A stretch of 11,217 bases of DNA from CAYTOJ01 sp964439415 (GTDB lineage Bacteria > Pseudomonadota > Alphaproteobacteria > Rickettsiales > CAZAGG01), in assembly GCA_964439415.1 (NCBI GenBank), contig CAYTOJ010000064.1, positions 1 through 11,217 on the forward strand, written 5' to 3'. Shown one piece after another: positions 6,637-11,217 of this stretch. The notes under the pieces were generated by a model that worked only from the letters and a program-made list of their open reading frames with translations, did no database searches and had not been told where the DNA came from. A program made the translations under genes and the position numbers. How positions within the stretch are numbered: the first letter of the stretch is position 1; each line of letters starts with the position of its first letter.

Positions 6637-8085
6637 ATGAGTTTATACCAAGGCAATACAGGTGAGTGGGAAGTGGTAATAGGGCTGGAGGTGCACGCGC
6701 AGGTAGCCTCTAATTCAAAATTATTCTCCGGCACTTCCACTGAATTCGGTGCTGAGCCTAACAGTCAGGTGTCATTAGTTGATGCGGGATTTCCCGGAAT
6801 GCTGCCAGTCATCAACAGCTACTGCGTGGAGCAGGCGGTTAAAACCGGACTGGGATTAAACGCTGAGATTAACGAGAGATCAGTATTTGACCGCAAGAAT
6901 TATTTCTATCCTGATTTACCTACAGGCTACCAGATATCGCAGTATCATGAGCCTATCGTTGGCAAAGGCGAGATTGCAATAGAACTGCCGGATGGCAGTG
7001 TGAAAAACATCGGCATCACCCGCTTGCATCTGGAGCAGGACGCAGGCAAAAGTATGCATGAACACAGTCCGCAGTATACCTATATTGACCTCAACCGGGC
7101 AGGAATCGCGCTGATGGAAATCGTCAGCGAGCCGGAGATACGCTCCAGCGAGGAAGCAGCCGCATACCTGCGTAAACTGCGCGCCATACTGCGATACCTG
7201 GGCGCATGTGGGGGGGATATGGAAAAAGGGGAACTGCGCTGCGATGCTAACGTTTCAGTCCGCCGCCCCGGCGGTGAGCTTGGAACCAGGTGCGAAATCA
7301 AGAACCTGAATTCAGTACGCTATATGGGCAAGGCAATTGAGTTTGAGGTAGAACGCCAGGTAGCTGTGCTGGAAAGCGGCGGCAGGATTGACCAGGAAAC
7401 CAGGCTCTTCGACCCCGGCACAGGGGAGACGCGCACCATGCGCAGCAAGGAAGACGCGCACGATTACAGATACTTCCCCGATCCTGACCTTCTGCCGCTG
7501 CAATTACAGCCGGACTTTATCGCAAAAATAAAAGCCACTCTGCCGGAACTGCCGGACGCTAAGAAAAACCGCTACATAAGCGAGCTTGGCCTCAGCCCAT
7601 ATGATGCCAGCGTGATTGTGATGGAGCGTGAAAACGCTGAATTTTTTGAAGCAGCTTGTCAAGGCCGCGACCCTAAACTAACCGCCAACTGGATGATCGC
7701 GGAGCTTTACGGCAGGCTGAACAAATCCGGCAAATCTCTTATGGAATCACCCATCACGCCTAAGAGACTGGCAGGGCTGGTTGCATTGATTGAGGATAAC
7801 ACAATATCCGGCAAAATCGCCAAGGAAGTAATGGATATTATGTTTGAAACGGGGGATGATGCTCTGCATATAGTGGAAAGCAAAGGCCTGCGCCAGGTGA
7901 CTGACACATCAGCGATAGAGGCGGAGATTGAACGGGTTTTATCAGCCAACGCCGATAAAGTGGCTGAGTATAAATCCGGCAAGGAAAAACTGTTCGGCTT
8001 TTTCGTAGGCCAGGTGATGAAAGCAACCGGCGGCAAAATCAACCCCGCTATGCTGAATGATCTGCTGAAAGCTAAACTGGGGTAA
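6637..8085 (+). CDS. gatB: Asp-tRNA(Asn)/Glu-tRNA(Gln) amidotransferase subunit B
   Basis: GatB is the tRNA-binding and kinase-like subunit of the GatCAB complex. The complex turns misacylated Glu-tRNA(Gln), and often Asp-tRNA(Asn), into the correct amide form using ATP and ammonia passed from GatA. The 482 residues match the family length and show its motifs in order: VIGLEVHAQ near the start, FYPDLPTGYQISQ, GITRLHLEQDAGKS, DLNRAGIALMEIVSEPEI, GDMEKGELRCDANVSVR, EIKNLNS, and MRSKEDAHDYRYFPDPDLLP. A YqeY-like helical tail ends the protein. The start ATG has GGGA nine bases upstream. gatA and gatC are not in the window, so gatB stands apart from them here. Its last 14 bases overlap the end of the convergent rsmA. 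Confidence 0.97.
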   Translation: MSLYQGNTGEWEVVIGLEVHAQVASNSKLFSGTSTEFGAEPNSQVSLVDAGFPGMLPVINSYCVEQAVKTGLGLNAEINERSVFDRKNYFYPDLPTGYQISQYHEPIVGKGEIAIELPDGSVKNIGITRLHLEQDAGKSMHEHSPQYTYIDLNRAGIALMEIVSEPEIRSSEEAAAYLRKLRAILRYLGACGGDMEKGELRCDANVSVRRPGGELGTRCEIKNLNSVRYMGKAIEFEVERQVAVLESGGRIDQETRLFDPGTGETRTMRSKEDAHDYRYFPDPDLLPLQLQPDFIAKIKATLPELPDAKKNRYISELGLSPYDASVIVMERENAEFFEAACQGRDPKLTANWMIAELYGRLNKSGKSLMESPITPKRLAGLVALIEDNTISGKIAKEVMDIMFETGDDALHIVESKGLRQVTDTSAIEAEIERVLSANADKVAEYKSGKEKLFGFFVGQVMKATGGKINPAMLNDLLKAKLG

Positions 8086-8887
8086 CAGCGCCCTCGTAAT
8101 ACTCAGCGATTTTCACATAATCACTTACGCTTAAATCTTCAGCGCGGGCGGTGGGGTTTATGCCAAGGCTGTCCAGAGTTTTCTGGCTATCCGGAAGTAG
8201 CGTTTTAAATGCGGATTTTATCATCTTACGGCGCTGGCCGAAGGCGTGTTTAAGCACGGTTTCCATACTGGCAAAAGCCGGAGCTTCCTGCACCGGTAGC
8301 GGAGTAAAGGAAAGCACGGTTGAACTGATTTTTGGCGGCGGCGTGAAAGCCTTTGGCGGTAGATCCATAACTTTGCGCACCTTGCAACGCCACTGGCTGA
8401 TTACTGAGAGCCTGCCATAAACTCTGCTGCCCGGCGTGGCTATTATTCTATCCGCCATTTCCTTCTGAAACATCAGTGTCAGTCCGCTTATCTGTTCTAT
8501 ACGCTCCAGCCAGCCAACCAGCAGCACGGCGGATATATGATACGGCAGATTAGAAATAATTTTCGGTCGGTTATCATAAGGCAGTAAAACCTTCAGCGCA
8601 TCCCCCTCTATTATATTGAGGTTAGGATAATGGCTTTTGATTTCCTCCAGCAGCGGGAACATTCTTCTGTCCAGCTCCACCACAGTAAGCCAAGCTCCGG
8701 TTTCCAGTATGGGAATACTCAGGCTGCCACAACCAGGGCCAATTTCTATAACATAGTCACCCGGATTTATCTCCGCGTTACGCACAATCTTGCGCGTGAG
8801 ATTCAAATCCAGAATGAAATTCTGCCCCAGCCCCTTGCTGGCCTGAATACCGTGGCGGCGCAATAATTCACTGGGGGCTAATGCCAT
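8072..8887 (-). CDS. rsmA: 16S rRNA dimethyladenosine transferase RsmA (KsgA)
   Basis: RsmA adds two methyl groups each to the adjacent adenosines A1518 and A1519 (E. coli numbering) near the 3' end of 16S rRNA, a late quality step in small-subunit assembly. The 271 residues match the family length. Visible motifs are the N-terminal KGLGQNF (18-24), SAM motif EIGPGCGSL (48-56), the catalytic SNLPYHIS (112-119), MFQKEMADRI, YGRLSV and the C-terminal FGQRRKM. The start ATG at 8887 overlaps the pyrB stop as TAATG, so translation is probably coupled to pyrB. The stop lies inside the end of the convergent gatB. Pairing with pyrB rather than pdxA or apaG is less common. Confidence 0.96.
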   Translation of the reverse strand: MALAPSELLRRHGIQASKGLGQNFILDLNLTRKIVRNAEINPGDYVIEIGPGCGSLSIPILETGAWLTVVELDRRMFPLLEEIKSHYPNLNIIEGDALKVLLPYDNRPKIISNLPYHISAVLLVGWLERIEQISGLTLMFQKEMADRIIATPGSRVYGRLSVISQWRCKVRKVMDLPPKAFTPPPKISSTVLSFTPLPVQEAPAFASMETVLKHAFGQRRKMIKSAFKTLLPDSQKTLDSLGINPTARAEDLSVSDYVKIAEYYEGAVTPV

Positions 8888-9933
8888 TACAACAGCATCT
8901 CCAGCAACGCTGTCCGCACTGCCACGCCAGCCTGCACCTGTTGCGTTATCATGGTAATATCCGGCCTGGCCTCATAGAAGCGGGACATTTCAACGCCCCA
9001 GTTTACAGGCCCGGGATGCATTATCAGCGCGCCCGGTTTTATTATCTCCAGGTGTTTCTCTTTCAAGCCGTATACCTCATGATAATCAGCGAGAGAGGGG
9101 ATAAAACCAGCCTGCATCCGCTCGCTCTGAATACGCAGCATGATTATTACATCAGCATCCGCAATAGCATCCTCCAGATTGCCCGCTATGCTTACCCCGC
9201 TGATACAGCGCGGAATCAGCGATGGCGGCCCCGCCAGTATAATTTCCGCCCCCAGCAGATTCAGCAACTGAATGTTGGAACGCGCCACCCGGCTGTGCAG
9301 AACATCCCCGCAGATTGCTACCTTTAAGCCTTCAAAATCATTAGACTTCTCTCCAAACTCTACTGCGCTGGCAAACTTGCTTGTCGCTGCGCTTCTCAAA
9401 TCCGCATGTACTTTTTTGTACATTTGCGTTTTTGCGATGCTCGCTCCGCGCACTTTGCTCACCGCAGCGAGTTTTGAAAGAAGTCTATTCCTTTTCAAAC
9501 TTCGGGCGATGGTGAAGGCATCCAGAAACGCCTGGGTGGGGTGCTGGTATGCCCCCTCCCCCGCGTTTATCACCGGGCATGTGGCAATGGCCGCCGCTGC
9601 CGCAATTACACCCGCATCCCTGATTCTGATTGTGATTACATCCGCCCCCATGGCACAGATGGTGCGCACAGTATCAACCAGTGATTCACCCTTCCTGACT
9701 GAAGAAGTATCCCCAGTTATATTCACAACATTCATGCCCAGCCTTTGCCCGGCTACCTCGAAAGAAGCCCGTGTGCGGGTGGAGTTTTCCAGAAAGATAT
9801 TAAACAGCGTTTTGCCTTTGCAAGGCGGCTCATAAGCATTCTGTGAATCCAGAAAAAACTCAGCCCGCCGGAACAGATCCGATAATTCGCGCTCACAAAG
9901 TGCCGCCGCATCAAGTATGTGTTTATAGCTCAT
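8887..9933 (-). CDS. pyrB: Aspartate carbamoyltransferase catalytic chain with palindromic insert
   Basis: PyrB joins carbamoyl phosphate and aspartate to form carbamoyl aspartate, the first committed step of pyrimidine synthesis. Active-site motifs are intact: ENSTRTRASFE for carbamoyl phosphate (49-59), SVRKGES with the catalytic-loop serine and lysine (78-84), HPTQAFLDAF (131-140), ICGDVLHSRVARSN, LRIQSERMQAG (the R-x-Q aspartate site) and MHPGPVNWGVEMS. The protein has 348 residues against about 300 for the family. The excess is one block, roughly residues 149-199, placed between the HPTQ helix and the GLKVAICGD strand that starts the aspartate domain; homologues have only a short linker there. 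The block is basic and S/K/A-rich and coincides with a DNA palindrome at 9342-9487. The frame is kept. The start is ATG at 9933 with no strong ribosome site. The stop overlaps the rsmA start, giving a pyrB-rsmA operon. No pyrI or pyrC is visible. Confidence 0.94.
   Translation of the reverse strand: MSYKHILDAAALCERELSDLFRRAEFFLDSQNAYEPPCKGKTLFNIFLENSTRTRASFEVAGQRLGMNVVNITGDTSSVRKGESLVDTVRTICAMGADVITIRIRDAGVIAAAAAIATCPVINAGEGAYQHPTQAFLDAFTIARSLKRNRLLSKLAAVSKVRGASIAKTQMYKKVHADLRSAATSKFASAVEFGEKSNDFEGLKVAICGDVLHSRVARSNIQLLNLLGAEIILAGPPSLIPRCISGVSIAGNLEDAIADADVIIMLRIQSERMQAGFIPSLADYHEVYGLKEKHLEIIKPGALIMHPGPVNWGVEMSRFYEARPDITMITQQVQAGVAVRTALLEMLL
9342..9487 (-). repeat. In-frame palindromic element inside pyrB (Rickettsia-palindromic-element-like)
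   Basis: This is a 146-base imperfect inverted repeat centred at 9414.5. The centre is ATGTAC-T6-GTACAT (9406-9423). The outer ends are a perfect nine-base pair TAGACTTCT (9342-9350) and AGAAGTCTA (9479-9487), lying at exactly equal distances from the centre. The outer 30 or so bases of each arm match closely with one compensated one-base offset; the inner parts are looser. It encodes about 49 of the roughly 51 extra residues in PyrB and stays open in the pyrB frame. Rickettsia palindromic elements are known to insert in frame in conserved genes at about this size and to encode short, tolerated peptide segments; this copy fits that description. Whether it is related by descent is not shown. 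Confidence 0.85.
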
Positions 9934-9942
9934 TATATAAAC

Positions 9943-9970
9943 TTGCTCAATTTTATCTCATTCCTACTAT
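9943..9970 (+). promoter_or_regulatory. Candidate promoter for the TPR lipoprotein gene
   Basis: In the 69-base divergent gap between pyrB and the lipoprotein gene, TTGCTC (9943-9948) and TACTAT (9965-9970) are spaced by 16 bases, a reasonable sigma-70-type pair. A transcript would start about 25 bases before the ATG. This is based on hexamer match and spacing only. Confidence 0.35.
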
Positions 9971-10002
9971 ATGTAATCAAATTAAGTTAAGCAGGTATTT
10001 TA

Positions 10003-10917
10003 ATGCTGAAAAGATTTTTCGCTATTTTGGTTTGCGCTCTGGCTTTATCCGCCTGCGATATGTGGAAGGGGCTGAATAAAAAGAGCAAGGATATTGACCT
10101 TAATCAGGTATCAGGACCCGAATCACGCGGGCCAGAGATAAAAGGCATGGAGGCCTCACTGCTGGAGCAGGCGCAAAACGCTATGGAAGCGCAATCCTAC
10201 GATAAAGCCATTCAGGTTTACAAACAGCTTCTGGATAAAAATCCGGAAAACCCGATTTTTAATAACGGCATTGCCGAGAATATCCGCCTTAAAGGCGATT
10301 ACGCAGGGGCGATATTGTATTACGATAAAGTGCTGGCCAAAGATGCATACAACCTGGACTCTCTGGAAGGTAAGGCACTTGCAAAGCTTAATCAGGGGGA
10401 TATGGAAGGGGCAGGAACAGACTTCAACAGTATCATCCAGCGCGATCCTAAACGCTGGCGCGCCCAGAATGGCCTTGGTATAATCTCCGTTCTTAAGGGT
10501 GATATACCTGGTGGGTTGGAGCGCTTTACCGCAGCACTGCAAGGCAGCGGGCACAATGCCAGCATCCTTAACAACATCGGCCTGGCACTGGCGATAAATC
10601 AGGATTATGTCGGAGCTATAAAATCCCTTGAACTTGCGGCATCCACACTGAAGGACGGAACCCCGCAGCGCAAAAAAGTTGATAACAATCTTGCCACTGT
10701 TTACGGAATCAATGGGGATATGGGGAAGGCTGAAAACCTCCTGCGTAAAAATATGCTGGAAGCTGAAGTGTATAATAATTTAGGCATTCTGGCTAAGTTC
10801 GCAAAGAATCCCGAGCTGGCGAAAAGTTACCTCAATATGGCGCTTATCAGCAGCCCGGTTTATTACCGCAAAGCGTGGGAGAATCTGAAGGATATTCAGC
10901 AAGGCAGTAATAGATAA
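10003..10917 (+). CDS. TPR-repeat lipoprotein, TadD-like
   Basis: The protein has 304 residues and begins with a lipoprotein signal: MLKRFF, a hydrophobic core, and the lipobox LSAC with the lipidated cysteine at position 18. The mature part is built from tetratricopeptide repeats, seen as regularly spaced A/G and aromatic positions: AMEAQSYDKAIQVYKQLLDKNP, then GDYAGAILYYDKVLAKD, GDMEGAGTDFNSIIQRDP, GDIPGGLERFTAALQ, QDYVGAIKSLELAAS and GDMGKAENLL. Such lipoproteins are periplasmic or outer-membrane scaffolds; TadD of Flp pilus systems has this shape, but no other tad genes are present, so that role is unproven. AGCAGG lies about ten bases before the ATG, supporting the start. The TAA stop is the first position of the downstream hairpin repeat. 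It diverges from pyrB. Confidence 0.88.
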   Translation: MLKRFFAILVCALALSACDMWKGLNKKSKDIDLNQVSGPESRGPEIKGMEASLLEQAQNAMEAQSYDKAIQVYKQLLDKNPENPIFNNGIAENIRLKGDYAGAILYYDKVLAKDAYNLDSLEGKALAKLNQGDMEGAGTDFNSIIQRDPKRWRAQNGLGIISVLKGDIPGGLERFTAALQGSGHNASILNNIGLALAINQDYVGAIKSLELAASTLKDGTPQRKKVDNNLATVYGINGDMGKAENLLRKNMLEAEVYNNLGILAKFAKNPELAKSYLNMALISSPVYYRKAWENLKDIQQGSNR

Positions 10918-10967
10918 TATACCTATCACACTTCAAGAGTGCGATTAGGTATATCTTTTATATTTTT
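10917..10967 (+). terminator. Rho-independent terminator of the TPR lipoprotein gene (hairpin C)
   Basis: The stem starts at the last base of the TAA stop codon: ATATACCTA (10917-10925) pairs with TAGGTATAT (10946-10954). A further seven positions, with one mismatch and one bulge, close on the loop TCAAG (10933-10937). A T-rich tail CTTTTATATTTTT follows. It is nearly identical to the hairpin behind the ETF-QO gene. Confidence 0.7.
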
Positions 10968-11057
10968 GCGCATGGCCGCCAAGCCATCCCCATGCGCGTC
11001 CATACTGCTCGCAAATTCGCTACACAAAAATCCACACATCGGAAGCGCGAGCAGTAT
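10917..11057 (+). repeat. Three-hairpin intergenic repeat, copy 2
   Basis: This is the second copy, 141 bases, inverted relative to 4794-4933 on the map but in the same orientation relative to its upstream gene. Hairpin C is at 10917-10954. Hairpin B is GCGCATGG/CCATGCGC (10968-10975 with 10990-10997, 14-base loop). Hairpin A is ATACTGCTCGC/GCGAGCAGTAT (11002-11012 with 11047-11057, 34-base loop). The A and B stems match copy 1 base for base. The AAAATCCACAC core in the A loop is at 11027-11037. It fills most of the gap between the lipoprotein gene and tuf, so any tuf promoter must lie within or after it. Confidence 0.88.
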
Positions 11058-11150
11058 AAATGGGGGAATTTTTTAAATAAATATTTGACTATCTCCACCA
11101 TTTCAAAAATAAAGCATACTTGAAATCAATTAATCGATACAGGACACGCC

Positions 11151-11217
11151 ATGAGCAAGGAAAAATTTGATCGCAGCAAGCCACACGCGAATATCGGGAC
11201 GATAGGTCACGTGGATC
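11151..11217 (+). CDS. tuf: Elongation factor Tu, first 22 codons (cut by window edge)
   Basis: EF-Tu is the GTPase that delivers aminoacyl-tRNA to the ribosome. Only the N-terminus is present: MSKEKFDRSKPHANIGTIGH then VD, which is the invariant EF-Tu opening that leads into the HGKT P-loop just beyond the edge. AGGA lies seven bases before the ATG. A TTGACT at 11085-11090 could be a -35 box, but no convincing -10 box follows at the right spacing. The gene stands directly after the hairpin repeat, with no fusA or tRNA gene in the preceding DNA. Confidence 0.93.
   Translation, partial: MSKEKFDRSKPHANIGTIGHVD

Noticed and set aside
9331..9499. TTCAAA direct repeats (9331-9336 and 9494-9499) flanking the pyrB palindrome as a target-site duplication
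   Set aside because: The match is only six common AT-rich bases, lies several bases outside the palindrome ends, and the spacing is not a multiple of three, so it is not good evidence for an insertion footprint.
8881..9835. Long open frames on the plus strand opposite pyrB
   Set aside because: They are shadows of pyrB; the minus-strand frame has all aspartate carbamoyltransferase motifs.
9932..9937. TATAAT on the minus strand at the pyrB start
   Set aside because: It overlaps the ATG itself, too close to act as a -10 box unless transcription began inside the gene.

Overview
The window reads as chromosomal DNA of an alphaproteobacterium. The evidence is the pairing of an rsmB-type rRNA methyltransferase with a divergent small DUF1674 (SDHAF4-like) gene, a full-length electron-transfer-flavoprotein:ubiquinone oxidoreductase, and an EF-Tu start typical of the class. 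GC content looks moderate by eye. A Rickettsia-like palindromic insert inside pyrB and a multi-hairpin intergenic repeat suggest a genome that carries small palindromic repeats, as in Rickettsiales-type lineages. The order cannot be fixed from this window; a working de novo pyrimidine gene suggests it is less reduced than Rickettsia itself.

Layout, left to right: radA (minus, 3' end cut by the window edge); a 165-base gap with a GC-rich palindromic patch and a terminator; a 50-codon DUF1674 gene (minus) whose start codon overlaps the start codon of rsmB (plus); a 608-residue protein of unknown function (minus, TTG start) that overlaps rsmB tail to tail; an intergenic three-hairpin repeat (copy 1) directly behind the ETF-QO gene (minus); gatB (plus), diverging from ETF-QO; rsmA/ksgA and pyrB (both minus, stop/start overlapped as TAATG), with rsmA tail to tail against gatB; a TPR lipoprotein gene (plus), diverging from pyrB; the three-hairpin repeat again (copy 2), directly behind the lipoprotein stop codon; and the first 22 codons of tuf (plus).

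The genes are mostly housekeeping: DNA repair (radA), ribosome and translation (rsmB, rsmA, gatB, tuf), respiratory electron transfer (ETF-QO, DUF1674/SDHAF4-like), pyrimidine synthesis (pyrB) and an envelope TPR lipoprotein. They do not form one pathway. The only clear operon is pyrB-rsmA.

The unusual content is in the repeats. First, a 146-base imperfect palindrome lies in frame inside pyrB and adds about 50 residues between two conserved aspartate carbamoyltransferase motifs. Second, a roughly 140-base element made of three hairpins occurs twice in inverted orientation. In both cases it begins exactly at the stop codon of the upstream gene, with the first hairpin acting as a likely Rho-independent terminator. 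The 608-residue protein is an unrecognised orphan. No gene-free stretch exceeds 300 bases; no tRNA, rRNA, CRISPR array, transposase or phage gene was seen.
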